NCBI GenBank assembly: GCA_002104945.1
Contig: MCFH01000003.1
Coordinates: forward strand, 1,426,001-1,490,000
Source of the DNA: Piromyces finnis
Taxonomy: Eukaryota > Neocallimastigomycota > Neocallimastigomycetes > Neocallimastigales > Neocallimastigaceae
DNA length: 64,000 nucleotides
Direction of reading: 5' to 3'
Positions within the stretch are counted from its first letter, which is position 1; every line of letters starts with the position of its first letter. A program made the position numbers and the translations under genes. This document shows positions 1-14,296 of the stretch, piece after piece. The notes under the pieces were generated by a model that worked only from the letters and a program-made list of their open reading frames with translations, was not told the DNA's origin and did no database searches.

Positions 1-76
1 TATTTATTATAAAATAAACATATGATATTATTAGTATATATATCTTTTGAATTAATATTTATAAATAAATTCATAC

Positions 77-3000
77 TCTTTCTTCTACAGGGTTTTCAAC
101 AAATGAAATACTTTTAGGGAAAACTGTGGTTTTATTGGTTTCTGCATTAATGTTATGTTGAATTTCATTTTTAGTTGTAGCTATTTTTTTAATTACTGGA
201 ATAGAAGTGACATTTATCTTTTGATTATCTTCTGAATACTCACTTTGAGTAATTGCACTATTTTGTGAATTATTTTGAATTTCAAAATTACTTTCGCAAC
301 CTATATTAATGAAGAAAGCACTATTAATATTTTTAATTCAACAAGACTAAAATATTTATAAATTATACCTAAACTAGAATCACCAATAGAAATTGATGAA
401 CCGTTCATTAAAGTACTTGCTGTATTTATTAAATAAAAATAGTAATATTTTACAAAAAGGTCTAAGTAACTAATTGATCTATCATATTTATAAAGAAAAT
501 TTATTATAATACTGATGATTAACTACTTACCATAAATATTATTATTAATATTATTATTTTTTATAATTGGTACAGACTTTGATTTTTGTTTAAGTTGAGT
601 ACTATTTTTATCATTATCATGTATTACCATATCCGATTTTTGTTTTGATATAATGGTATTTTCTGTCTTATTTAATTCATGAGAATCAGAAATTTCTGTA
701 AGATTTTCTGATGGTAGTCTTGGGAAACTTATACTAGAATCATGATTTAATGTATTTACAGATATTTCTTTTTTTATTACTGTGGTTTGTTGTGAATGAC
801 TACTGTCATTGACATTATTTGAATGTGACAATTCTGAATTACTTTCTATATCTACTTTTGAATCCCTTATCGTTGAATTATTGTTTCTCTCATTATTATT
901 TAAATGAATATTAATATTATTTGTGTTTGAATTATTGGAATTAATGATTGGTAGTGATTCCTCTTCTTTCTTATTAACCACTTCATTATTAACTTCTTTG
1001 GGAATGTTTGTATTAGATGTTGTTGTATTGTTAGATATAGTTGGAAATAATGTGTTTTCTTTGGATTTTGAAGTATCTGAAGTATTTTTATTATCGAATT
1101 TTGGTTCATCACTAAATAAAAATGATAGTTTACTTTCAACCTTTATTAATTAAATAAATATTTAATAAAATTATTATTATATGTTAATAAAAATTATTTA
1201 TATTATTAATATAATATGAAAAAAATATAATTTAATAATATAAAATTTTTATTAGAATCTTACAGGCTTTTTTTGTTGAACATTATCATCATCATCTAAT
1301 AAGAATGACGCTTTCTTTTTTTCCGGTTTAGTATTATTTATTGTATTAGTTGTTGGATTATCACTAAATAATGAATTAATAAAATTTTCTGTTGCATTAT
1401 TATTAGTATTTCTTCTAGAATTAATTGATGTTCTTCTACGACGTCCTCCACCCGCTAAAAAGGAAGGGATAAATGAATCATTATCATCTTCATTATTTGC
1501 TAAATTTATATCTAAACCTGAATCTTTTGTATTTTTATCATTTTCCTTTTTAATATTAGTACTTAAATCAAAAAGTGGGGATGAATTTTCATTATTATTG
1601 TTGTTGTTGTTGTTGTTGTTATTATTATTATTATTATTTAATGAAGATGAAAATGGAAAATGATAATTATCATCATTAACTTTTCTATTATTATCATTAA
1701 TATTTTCAAGACTATTTATATTACTATTCTCATAACTTTGCTCATAATTTTGTTCATAGTCTTGTTCATAGTTTTGTTCTTCTTCCCCATAATTATTACT
1801 ATTGATAGTATTATTATTATTACTTAAGGATGAGAATGGATAATGATAATTAGTATTATTTTCAATAGTATTGTTTTTAGAAATTGTATCTGAATTATCT
1901 TTTAAAAATGATGGAATATCATTATTTTCTTTTCTTGATGATGCAAACGGAAATTTATATTCTATATCATTTTCTTGTTTAGAATCATTACTATTAATGT
2001 TATTTCTTGTTGATGAAAATGGAAAAGTATTACTTTCTTTTTCGTTTTTATTAAAGTTAAATAAAGATGTTTCATTTTTTTCTTCTGATAAAAATGGTAA
2101 AATTGGTTTTTTATTTCTATTATATTGATAGTTATTTTTTAATTAGAATTATAATAATAGATATAATAGATAGGAACAAATTTTAATTATACATCTACTA
2201 TATTTTATGTATTTAAAATGAAAAACTTTCAAATAATATTTACTCTTGTTTATTATTATTTTTTTTTCCAAATCCCAAACCAGCTAATATATCATCGTCA
2301 TCATTATCATTTAATATACTCATACCTGAAAACTAGATAAAAATTCAAAAATATTTTTTAATGAGCATATTAAAATTGCATAGGGTTATTAACCCTTATA
2401 ACAATATTAAAATAATTATATAAATTTTAAATTTAATACTAACGGAATCATTATCTTTAATTGGTGAATTAAACCCTGTTGCTCTTCTTCCATCTAAACT
2501 ATTGTTAATATCACTTTTTCTGGATGGTGAAGTAATATTAATATTGGTATTATTATCATTTTTTAAAAAAGAAAAAGGTTCTGAATTATTATTATTTATT
2601 GGTTCTGGAGATTTTGTTTCAGTTGTATGATTAAATATGAAATTTTTAAAATTATTCTCTTCTGTTTTTGGTTCTGGAGATTTTGTTTCACTTGTATGAT
2701 TAAATATAAAATTTTTAAAATTACTTTCATCTGTTTTTGGTTCTTTATCTTTATTATCATCAAAACTCCATAATGGTTTTTCAGTATCCTTTAAAAAAAA
2801 ATTTATTTTAAATTAATATTAATCCAATTCAAACAAACAAATGAATTATTTTTTTTTTCTTTCTATCATTTGATTATATTAAATATTAATATTTTATACA
2901 TACTGTTACACCTTTTCAATTATTATTAATACATATAAATATTAATAATTTATCACAATGATATAATACAAAAAAAAATAAAACAACATTATTAAATAAT

Positions 3001-3428
3001 TATTAGTAAAAATATCAGATAATTTAATAATTAAACATTATTATAAATAATAATAAAAGTGAAAAATAGCTTTTTGATAATAACTTGGTTTTGGTTCTGG
3101 TTTATTTTGAAAAGTATTTTCAAATTTAAAATCATCATCAAAATCATTTAATGAATCTAATATTTTATTAGGATCATAATCATTATTTCCAAATAAAGTA
3201 TTTTCTTCCTTTTTACTTTCCTATTCAATTAAAAGCACAAAATTCAAAAGAAAATTTTACATTTAAATATTTTTAGCAATACATATAAATAATAAATATT
3301 AATCTCACTCAACTTACTTTATTGAATATGTTATAATCTTCTTTCTTTTCAGTTTCATTGTCAAATTTATCGATATCGGAACCTAATATATCATTAAAAT
3401 CATCATCATCAAAACTATTTATTGACAT
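77..3428 (-). CDS. FBF1-like (ciliary transition fibre) protein, 3' part beyond window edge
   Basis: Nine exons join in one open frame (3318-3428, 3085-3220, 2904-2911, 2444-2788, 2244-2332, 1264-2116, 531-1140, 369-419, 77-300), giving 809 residues before the window edge. The start is the ATG at 3426-3428, followed by an acidic N-terminus (FDDDDFNDILGSD). The protein is Asn/Ser/Asp-rich, has four copies of a PF[SA]S motif, a duplicated segment of about 24 residues around NFKNFIFNHT, and a poly-Asn run. The segment DDDDILAGLGFGKK and a later IPSFLAGGGRRRRTS segment resemble, in the same order, the conserved N-terminal motifs of Fas-binding factor 1, a protein of the transition fibres that anchor cilia. 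That would fit a fungus with flagellated zoospores. The family call rests on these short motifs only. The coiled-coil C-terminal half expected of FBF1 would lie outside the window. It could otherwise be a lineage-specific low-complexity protein. The exon 2 donor (GTTATT) and the 8-nt exon are the least certain parts. Confidence 0.5.
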
Positions 3429-4723
3429 TTTTTATTTAAATTTGATATTATGAAAATATTATATTGATATGGAAATAAAAATTGGAAATAATCTAAATGT
3501 TTATTTATAATTATTTTTTACTATTAATAATCTCTCTCTCTTTTTTTTTTTTTTTTTTCTTATTTTTTTTATAATAAAAGATTTTAAAATTATTTTAAAT
3601 AAAATATTACAATTGTAATTAAATAATGTAAATTTAAAATATCAACAAACAATTTCACTATTTTTAATTAATAAATAGGATTGGAACTTTAATTATATCA
3701 ATTAATAAATTAAATGCTGCGCCTAACTTTATTTAATATTTTTTTTATTCTCTCAAATAAAATCTCAAAAAATAATAAAGTCGTGGTATTATACACATTT
3801 TAACTTCAATTCTATTTATATCTTAATATTAATAATATATATAATATTTTGATTCAATTAATTATAAGTTATTATTGATACTATTGATGATGTTATATAT
3901 AATTTTATTTATTTCTTTTTTATTTATTAAGAAATTGTTTTTCTTTTTCTTTTTTTTAATTAATATAAAAATGATAATAGCAATGAAATTTATAAAAAGG
4001 TAATTTATTATTATTTTATATTATATAAATGAGAAAGAATTTATTATTGATATTATTGTTATTGCTGTTATATAAAAATCAATACGTCATTCTTTTTGCA
4101 TAAAGAGTATAAAGTTTTTGATATATTTAAAATATTAATTTTTAAGTTAATAATACTTTATTTTTTTTTTATATGTATTTAAAGATATATATTTCTTTTA
4201 TTTAAAAGAAATATTATTATTATTTATTATATTTTGTATTATATATTATTTTTGCTTTATTTTATTCTATTCTATTCTTTTTTTTTTTTTTTTTTTTTTT
4301 GTTTCTATTGTAAAAATAAATGTAAAATTTATATAAAATTAAAATTATCTTTTATTAAAAATATTATATAATGATATTTGAATTATAAATAAGTTTTAAT
4401 AAATAAATAAATTAAATAAATAATAAAGTAGTATTTGTAATTTCTTTTTTCTTTTTTTCTTTTAATTTTTTTCTTACAATTTCTGTTTAATCGTATTAAG
4501 ATTTATTCAGGCTAACTTATATTACGAGAGGTTGAAAATTTTTCAAGCAATTATTATATAGGAAAATCAAAATTAATAGATTTACTAAAAAATTTTTCCT
4601 TCTGTTTTTCATAATTTCATCTACAATTTATATTAAGAGTATTTTCCTTTCTTAATAATAAAGTTTATTATAATTAATATAATTCTTATCCCCCTTTTTT
4701 TATGGATATAACTTTATACAGAT
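3429..4723. other. Intergenic, AT-rich, divergent from no gene (two minus-strand genes)
   Basis: About 1.3 kb between the start of the FBF1-like gene and the stop of transketolase. It is nearly all A and T, with poly-T runs (around 3540-3560 and 4279-4300) and no frame that continues a neighbouring gene. I see no RNA gene or mobile element. Confidence 0.6.
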
Positions 4724-7700
4724 TTAAAAAAGCATTTTTGGGAATTTAGAAATTAACAATTTAGCTTTCTTTGCAATAGCTTCTGGAACAAGACCAAAGT
4801 GTTCAAAAATCTTCTTAGCTGAAGCTGACATGCCAAATGAATCAATACCAACAGACATATGAGCATATTTAGCCCAACCAAAGGTTGAAGCAGCTTCAAC
4901 ACTAAGAATTGGAATTCCTTTTGGTAATACCTTATTACAATAACTCTTACCTTGAGAATCAAATAAAGATAAGCATGGTAATGATACAACACGAGCTGGA
5001 ATATTATCTTTTTTTAATAACTCTGCAGCTTCAACACATAATGATACTTCAGAACCAGTACCAGCTAAAATAACCTTTGGATTTGGTTCGTCTTGTAAAA
5101 TATAACCACCTTTTAAAGCATTTTCAATAGATGATCCTTTTAAATGTGGTACATTTTGACGAGTTAAACACAAAACAGATGGTGTTTCCTTACTAGTTAA
5201 TGCTTGATAATAAGCAGCTGAAACTTCATTACCATCAGCTGGACGAATGACATTTAAATTTGGTTGAGCTCTTAAAGCTGCAAAAGTTTCAATAGGTTGA
5301 TGAGTTGGACCATCTTCTCCAACTCCGATAGAATCATGAGTCATAATATAAACAACTTGATGCTTAGATAATGAACTTAAACGAACAGCACCAGAAGCAT
5401 AACTTGATTAATATATTATTTTTGATATATATTAATTTTTTTATCAAGGTTTATAAAATAAATTTAAAATATAAAAGATAAATATATAATGTTATAAAAT
5501 AGTACATATATATATATTTAATTTAAAATTACTTTATAAAGTTTAAAAATGTAGAACCAAATGGAATAAGACCACATCCATAAGCAGCCATGCCATTCAT
5601 AACAGCAGCCATTCCATGTTCTCTAACACCATAATGGAAGTAACGACCAGAATAATCCCCAATACCAGAACCAGTCTATATTTTTTTAAAATGAAATATA
5701 TAATTAAAAATGTATATTTAAATAATACAATTTTTAAATATATAAATTGCATTTTAATATTATATTTTTAAATATTTCAAAATTTTCAAAATATATAAAA
5801 ATATAAAATAATAAAAAAAAAAAAAAAGAATTTACTGCTTGGAAATCCTTAGCATTAGTCCAACGAGTAAGATTTGAGCCAGTTAAATCAGCTGAACCAC
5901 CAATAAACTCTGGTAAAGCATCACAAATATTATTAAGGACACATTCAGATAATTTTCTTTTAAAAATATATTTGAATTAATGTTAATTTTAATATTTTCG
6001 ATAATAATAATTAAATATTTTTATAATAAATTATCAATTATTCATTTTAATTACCTAGTAGCCATTGGTTTATCAGCTGGTGTGTATCTTGGTAATAATT
6101 TTTCCCAACCCTTAACTAAGTCACCTCTTAAACGTCTTCTAATTTCTTTAGCCTTTTTAATATTAGAATATATATAATATTTTAATAAAAAAGGAAAACT
6201 AATAAATATTTTATCACTATTTCATAGTTTATTTTTTATTATTCAATAAGCAACTATTAAAAAAGTCTTTTCTATTGATAATCACTTCTTCTGGATATTG
6301 TATTGAATATTTGTCAAAAAGACTATTCCATTCCTTTTCATAGTTAACTCCTTTACGTGTAAGCTTATCATAAAAAGCACGAACCTAAAAAATTATATAT
6401 TCATTATTGTATTTTGTAAATCACCATCTGAAAAAGATAACTTTATATTTGAAATAAAAATAATTACATCCTTTGGAATATCAAATGTTTTAGTTGGATC
6501 TAAATTGAAAAGCTGCTTAACATTGGCAATTTCTTCGGTCTTAAGTGGGTTTCCATGAGCTTTTGGAGTACCTTGATTTTTTGAACCATAACCGATTGTA
6601 GTACTTTTAATTAAAAAAAAATAATTAATATGTGACATATTTTTTTAAATGCTATATTTATTGAATTATTAATTTATATTTTGGAATATATATATATATA
6701 TATACCGAACATAGATAAGAGTTGGTTTGCTTAATTCTTTTTTAGCTTCTTCAATGGCATTGGCAATAGCATCTAAATCACTATCACCATCGTCAACTTT
6801 AAGAACTTGCCAACCGTAAGCCTTAAAACGAGCACATACATCTTCTGTGAATTGTACACGAATTTCACCTATTATCATAATTAAATTCAATGTAATGTAT
6901 CATTTTTTTTTAAAAAATTTATAATTAATAATATATATTATTAATATTTCAATTATTTTAATTATCATGAATATTTTTTTAGTAAAAGAGAAAAAAAAAT
7001 TACCATCAATTTGAATGTTGTTGGCATCATAAAGAGCGATTAACTTACCCAACTTGAAGTGACTATTAAATTATAATAATAATAATAATTTTTGAAAAAT
7101 TCATCAGTACACGGCAATGCTATTATTAAAACGACTACAAATATAAATAATTACCCAGCCATTGAAGCAGCTTCAGAAGAAACACCTTCTTGTAAACAAC
7201 CATCGCCAACAATGGTATAAGTATAATTATTAAATAATTCAATTCCTGGACGATTGTAAATTGATGCTAAATGAGCTTCAGCAATAGCTAAACCAACAGC
7301 ATTACTAAAGCCTTGACCTAATGGACCAGTGGTAACTTCAATACCATCAGTAACACCACGTTCTGGATGTCCTGGGGTACTTTTATATAAAAATTAAGAA
7401 AATTTAATATTTTGTTTAATAAAAATGAAGAAAAGAAAAAATAGAAACTAACATGCTTAAATATTGTCTGAAATTTTTTAAATCATTTAAAGTTATTTTG
7501 TAACCTAATAAATGGTTTATTACATATTGAAGAGTACAACCATGACCATTGGATAAAACAAATCTATCACGATTAATCTATTAATTAAATTTTAAAAAAT
7601 TTTCGTAATATTCAATATGTTTTTTTTTTTTTTTTTTTTAAAATAAAAAAAATAAATATTGATTTTAATGAATATTTTTGAAATCATCATAATTTAATTA

Positions 7701-7949
7701 TTATTATTATTATTATAAAGGATTATTATCATTTTTTTTCATTTTTGTTTTTGCTTTAAAAAGATAAAATACCCATTTTGAATTAGTTGGGTTGCATTTA
7801 AAGAATCTAGAGAATAAGACGTGAGCCATTGGTGCACACCCCATTGGTGCACCCGGATGTCCCGAGTTAGCTGAATCAATCATATCGCAAGCAACAACAC
7901 GAATAGTGTTAATTGCACGTTTATCTATTTCACTGAATGGATCAAACAT
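4724..7949 (-). CDS. TKL1: Transketolase
   Basis: Thiamine-diphosphate enzyme of the non-oxidative pentose phosphate pathway; it moves two-carbon units between ketose and aldose phosphates in the cytosol. Eleven exons (7773-7949, 7453-7577, 7155-7379, 7004-7062, 6706-6868, 6468-6603, 6286-6384, 6055-6152, 5836-5956, 5533-5675, 4724-5402) join to 674 codons plus stop, close to the roughly 680 residues usual for yeast transketolase. Visible signatures: SGHPGAPMG with His31; the ThDP/metal motif GDGCLQEG near residue 160, followed by [22 protein letters not shown]; the glutamate-bearing VREHGM; and [15 protein letters not shown]. Introns are 55-190 nt with GT-AG ends; one donor is GTGATT. All catalytic motifs are intact, so it should be active. 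TKL1 is used as the generic fungal name. Confidence 0.97.
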
Positions 7950-10396
7950 TTTATAATATATATTGTATAGCTTCTATATAAAACTTTTAATGTTTAATAA
8001 CTTAATTATATAAATATATTAACATATTTTTAAATGAATTTAAATGCTTTTTTACGATTTTACAATTATTTTTAAAAGAAAAGGTTACAAAAATTATAAT
8101 TGAATTAATATATTTTTAATGAATTTTCTAGAATTATTAAATAAACAGCTTTTATTATTACTTCTTTTATTTTGTTTTTGTTATATTTTATATTTATCAA
8201 AATGTTTATATTATTATAAAAACATTGCTTTTTTACATGTAATTCTGTAATTCAAATTCTTGTAATTAATAAGTGATTTATAAAAAACGTTAAAGTTGAT
8301 GTTATTTTCTATTTTTTCTTTTTATATCTATTTTCATTAATGATATATTGTTTTTAATATAAATGTTTAAATATAATGTTTGATGTTTGTGGCATCTTTT
8401 ATAATAATATAAAAATTACTTTTATTGTTATTGTTGTTGTTAATCATATATCAGTAGTTTATTTCTATTTTCAAAATATAAAAAATATTTATTTTTTCAA
8501 TAAATGTTCATCTTGTTTTTTGATAGTCTTGTTTTTACTTTCTCATTGATATGACTATATAATTTTTTTTTTTCCTCTCTTTTCAACATTGTACTTTTTT
8601 TTTTTTTTAAATATTTATTCCTTTTTTTCAATCAATCGAAAATTTAATATTTAAAATAAAAAATAAAAAAAAAAAGAATACTAATAATACTAATACTAAA
8701 TTTACATTTTACATACTTTTTTTTATTAAATATAATACATTCGATAGAGTTCACTATTCCTTGAAATAATGAACAAGAAAAAAAATAATTTTTTTTTTTT
8801 TACATATAAAGATTTTCTTTATTCCTTTTTTTTTTTTTTTTTAGAGTTTTTTGTGTAAGATACAAATTAAAAAATAAATAAAAATAAATTAATTATTAAT
8901 GAATGGATAAGATATAAGATATATTATAAGTTTATTATTATATGTTATAGTAATATATTGATTTATGAATTGAAAGTTTTCATTTATTCCATATTTTATT
9001 ATATTCCTATTGGATAAAGTTCTTTTATTTTATTTACTATTTTTTATTTCAAAAAGTCAATTCATAATATATATATTTGTATATAATTATATAAACTAGA
9101 ACTTTTTTTTTTTTAAAATGTTTCATTCTTTTTATTAATACCTGCAAATTAATTTTAATATTTAAAATTAAAAATAAATATCCATTAATTAAAAAATGTT
9201 TTTTTTTCCGGTGGTATAATAATATATATATTGTTAAATTATTTATAATTACTTCTAAATAATCATTTCATTTAATGTAAACGTAGTATATTATTAATAT
9301 GAAATATATAATGAAAGAAAATAATAAAAACAATAAAATAAAAGCAAAAGGTAGGTTTATCTTAAAATAAATAAAGGCAAAGGTGGAGAAAAAATTATTT
9401 TTTCCAGAGTTCAGAGACGGTTATTATGCTATTGGTATAAATATATATTTTTATATTAAAAAAAAATTTTTTTTCCCTTTTTTTAATATAATATAAGGAA
9501 AATAATATATTTTTAAAAAAGTAATTTCTAATTACAAAGAATGAATATTAGTAAAAATAAGGACGCATATTATCATCATTTAATTATTTAATATAACACT
9601 ATCTATTTTTCCAACATTATTTTATAAAATGAAGTTTTATTTAATATCACTAATTTATTGATCTTGACCTCTTTCTATTACATTAATTTATTAGTATTTC
9701 ATATTATTGTTTAGATACAATTTTTGTATAATAAAACTAATTTCCCATTGTAAGATAAGATAGTGTAAGGAATACATTGCAATCGTTCAAAATTAAATTT
9801 ACTTTTTTCTTTTTGAATTAAACTTACATAGAATATTTTTATGTATTATAGATGTGCTTAAAGCTTGACTTTTAAGTTTTTTATTATATCTACACAATAA
9901 AAAGTATAAAAAGTTGAATAATGAAATATTTTTATTTAAAAAAATGAATAAACTAAATTCAATTTAATATTAAAATTATTTGTTTTCATCAAAGTACTCG
10001 ATAATTTTTCCTTTATCTCTTCAAAATTGTTTATTTATATTTTTATTATGATATGCTAATAAAAAAAAAAATACTATATATTTATAAAATATAAATATAA
10101 AAACTTATTTTATAATCGGAAATTAGAGTATCTATATAATTTTAAATATATTTATTAATAGTGAATAAACAAAAGCATATTTAAATAAATATTTGAATGT
10201 TCATTATCAATAAATTTCTAAGTGTTATGTACTATTTTATATCATTAAATAAAAAGAAAAAAATATTTGTAAATTTCATTCATAATAGATTTTTAAATTT
10301 ATTTTTTATATTATAAAATATTATTACTTTTTAGAAGATATTATATTGATTTTAAAAACAAAATGATAATTTATATCATTAAATAATTAAATTGAA
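7950..10396. other. Intergenic, 2.4 kb, no gene seen
   Basis: Lies upstream of transketolase and downstream of the CTL-like gene, so it should contain the transketolase promoter. It is strongly AT-biased with many homopolymer runs. A slightly GC-richer patch at about 9340-9440 has no open frame or clear fold that I can support. No tRNA was recognised. Confidence 0.5.
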
Positions 10397-13300
10397 TTAT
10401 TGATTAATTTTTCTTTTATCAATTTCAATAAAAATATGTTGATTCTTTTTTTCATTATCATATGGAATAGAAGTTAATTTAGTATTTATATATCTAGTAG
10501 CGAGCTGAAGTGAATATGACATATAATACGGCTTTTTTTCTGAGCCATCATTATATACAGTATCATCACCTTTATAAATTACATAAACATAAAATTAATA
10601 TTTTTAAATGAATAAATAAATTAATATTTAAATAGTAATATTTACAAAAACAAAAAAATATTGAATTGTTTATAGAATAAAAAGGATCTATTAATTGTTG
10701 TGCTAATCCAAATAACATATAATAACCAATCTTTTTTTTTTAGAATAAAAATATTATTTTTATAAAGATTTTTAAAATTAGTATAAAAAAATTAATAGGC
10801 AAAAATAATAAATTTTATATAATATATTGATTATTATTTTCTATTACCATAAATGGTGTAATTGTTGTTAGAACATCTTCAAACTTATTTCCATCAATAA
10901 AAAAGAATCCAATAATAAGTCCCAATGCAACAACAATTAATTTGATTAGCATTACTAATACAGTTGCTGTAGTATCTACAATAATTAGTCTTTTTAATGA
11001 TTTAATTTATATTAATAATTAGTTCCTATAATTCGTATTAAAGGTAATAAACTATATATTAAATTTATAAGGAACCTTTGTGAATTTTCCATTAAAAGTA
11101 AAAATGCTTTTTGTGCACCTTTCCAAAATGATCCACCATATATAGAAACCTATAATTTATTATATTCATTTCATTTTAATATATTAATGTTCTTTATTCC
11201 ATAATATTTTTAAAAAAAATCTAAATAAAATTATTAATAGTAATAGCAGTTGTATTTCGACTTATTTACCTCAACATATGAATTATTTGTAATTGAATAA
11301 ATAAATCTTATGAGAAAGAATAGTATTACTTTTAAAATATATAGCCAAAAAGTTAAAAAACTATCTTGTTGCTTATTAATTGAAAAAAGAGTGATGGTAA
11401 CAAGTTTTGATATTGTTTTAAAAATACTAAGATATAAGGAACCTTTTGATAAAGTTCCAATAGCTTTAGATACTACTTTTTTTAAAACTTTACTTAAAAT
11501 TTTGGTTCTTTGAATTATCTATTCATTTTTTTTTTTTTGAAATATATAATTAATATTTATATCGTATATAATTTTATTTAAAAATATTGAAAGAATTATT
11601 TTTTTTTAAATTCTCACTGTTTTATTAGTATCCCAATACCAAATTGCTGCACAAACTGATACTGTTACTTTACATATTCCAATTAAAAGATTCATAATCC
11701 AAAAGAAAAAAAATATAGTAAAAATTTCTATTACTGTAATAATACTTTTTTTTATATTTAAGAATGTAATAATTATTATTTTTTTTTTTTTTTTTAGTTT
11801 TTTTTTTTTTTATTATTGTTGTTGTTGTCGTATATAGTAATAATTATTATTATTTTTAATATTTAAATAAATAAATTAAACATACTAAGGATTTCCTGAT
11901 CCAACATCTCTGTTATATCGATTTGGTATTCCATCAATATTTGAATATAATAATCTATATTTTTTTTTAAGAAGAAAAAAATAATTTATAAACTATATTA
12001 GTAAAGCTGTATAAGTAGTAATTCTTTAAAAATATTCATACATCATAATATCAAAAAATATGATAGCTGCAGTACTAATAATAATAAATTGTATTATTGG
12101 AAAACAGAAAAAATATAAAATATATCTAAAACATCTAAAAAATTAGAATTAAAAAAAAAATTAGTCACTGAATATTAATATAGAAGAAAATAATATGATT
12201 GTTTTTTTTATCGATTTTTACTTGCTGGTTTCATATAATATTTTTAAACTTATATTTATCTTTACTCTTAAGCATACAATAATAAAAACTATTAATACTA
12301 GTATCATTGTTACACAAACACCTTTTTTTTATAATTATATATATAAAATAAATATATAAATATTTTTCATTTTAATTATCTACATTAATATATATTTATC
12401 TTTTTTCATATAATTAATGATTATCTTACAGAGCATTAATAAAACAGAAGGGTATCGTAATGATTTATTTATCCATGTAATATTAGAATTTAGATGAATA
12501 CCATTGATTGATTCTTCAGCTGTAATATAAATATACCATAAACTAATATCTAGCCCGCACAGAGATAAAAGTACACCTGAAAATATGGAATATATTGCAA
12601 TTTTTGGAGTATACACTAAAGCTAATAAAAACATATAAGTAATTATAATACATAGTGTTGCACATCTATTGTTTTTTCATTAGTATATTTCATAATTATA
12701 TATTTGTTTATAATTAATAAAAAAATGTTATTGTTAATAAATTATGCATTTTTTCAATAATATAATAGGTATATTAAAAAAAAAAATAGTTATTTATTCT
12801 TTCATTAATCATTACTTTAAATAAGTAAACCTATAATTTAAGGTATAAAAGCACACTTGTTCTAAAAAGCTGGATATATCAAATATTTTCTTAAGTTCTT
12901 TTTGATTCAATATTATTTTTCCATTAAAATAAGGTTTCAAACTTTCAATATTATCTTCATTAACAGTCGGAAAACATCGATTAAATCCTATTTTTATAAT
13001 AAAGTTGTTTTTTTTTTGGATTTTTAAAATTTATATTATGGTATAATTTTATTTCAAAGAATTTTTTTTTAATTATTTAAAATGTAAGTACATATTACTA
13101 AATCATACTTTCTTTGGAAGGTAATCTTAAAAAACATTTTCCTGATTCAATACAACTGGAATAATGAGATAAATCTTGATAATCTATAGGTATCCCTTCA
13201 ATATATTTTTTATTGTTATAAATGATAATCTTAGAGTTACACTGTTCAAAACAAACAAAATTCATTGAATTTGGTGTTATTACTAAATTTAATGCAGTTT

Positions 13301-14296
13301 TATCAATTTTAGCTCCATATCCACATATATTACCATCAGAATCGGTTGAATATAAAATTCTATATATTTTAACATAATATTACATACCATTTTTTTTGTT
13401 TGTTTTTTATAATTTTTATTATTAATATTTTTAATTTTATAAACAAGTATATGTTAATGCAAAGATGTATTTTTTTGATTTTTTTTTTTTTTTTTGTATT
13501 TCATTAGGAAATATATATATATATATTATTTATTTATTTTAATTTTAAAAATTATATGGAATTAAATAAACATTAGTATTATATTGAAACTTTTAAAATA
13601 CCTATATATATTTCCATATAAAAGGGAATAAGATGATATGATCAAGGTCAGTATTGTTGAAAATAATAATAGTAAAAAATAATTTCCATCTGAAAAAAAT
13701 CTTTTTAAACGGAGAATATTTGGGGGAAACTCGTTAGTATTATTAAGATAAGCCATTTTCTCTTCGTCAATAATCACCTCACTATACACTCGACTTTTGA
13801 TTCTTGTAATAGATTTTTTAACTTTAGTTAAAATTTTACCACTGAACGATTTATATGACTTTGAATCAGAATCTTTTCTTTCTATCTTCTTAAATAATAC
13901 AGATTCATTTTTATTAATTTCTGTATTTTTTATTTCATCCTTTTTTTCAAGTATTTTATTATTGGTGAATTCGGTAGATTTATTCTCATCACAATTATTA
14001 CCATTCCTTAAAAGTTTTGACTTATTCTTGTCTTTATAAATTGGAATATCTATTGAATCTTTATTTTTATCCTCATCTTTTGTTGTAATTGATAAGTTTT
14101 CTTTATTTATGTAATTATTTTGAGAAGATAATTGAGATAACTGTGATGAATTATCATCTATATTTTTACTTTTTAATATTGATTTCGTGCTATTTATTTT
14201 CTTAAAGGTCGACAATGAAAAAGATTCATCATCAACACTATTTTTCTTCATTTTATTAATTATGTTGTTATCTTCATCTTCCTTTTTATGTATCAT
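10397..14296 (-). CDS. Choline-transporter-like (CTL/SLC44) multi-pass membrane protein
   Basis: Thirteen exons join in frame from ATG 14294-14296 to TAA 10397-10399; the first seven checked boundaries keep phase. The N-terminal 190 residues are charged, Lys/Asp/Asn-rich and predicted cytosolic. A first hydrophobic helix follows, then an extracellular Cys-rich loop beginning STDSDGNICGYG (the family's TD.xGN.CG signature), then several membrane helices. The C-terminal half has the best family marks: AAIWYWDTNKT, AIGTLSKGSLYLS, YGGSFWKGAQKAFLLLMEN and a long DTTATVLVMLIKL helix. Family members (Pfam choline transporter-like) are plasma-membrane or organelle proteins; choline transport is shown for animal members, but fungal Pns1 has no proven substrate, so the substrate here is open. 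The 190-residue N-terminal tail is longer than I expect for the family. A TTG one codon-pair upstream is not used as start because an ATG follows directly. Confidence 0.85.

Noticed and set aside
9340-9440. Slightly GC-richer patch as a possible RNA gene
   Set aside because: No tRNA cloverleaf or other fold that I could support by eye.
11310-11513. 67-codon plus-strand frame inside the CTL-like gene
   Set aside because: Antisense to an exon that carries the family motif AIGTLSKGSLYLS.
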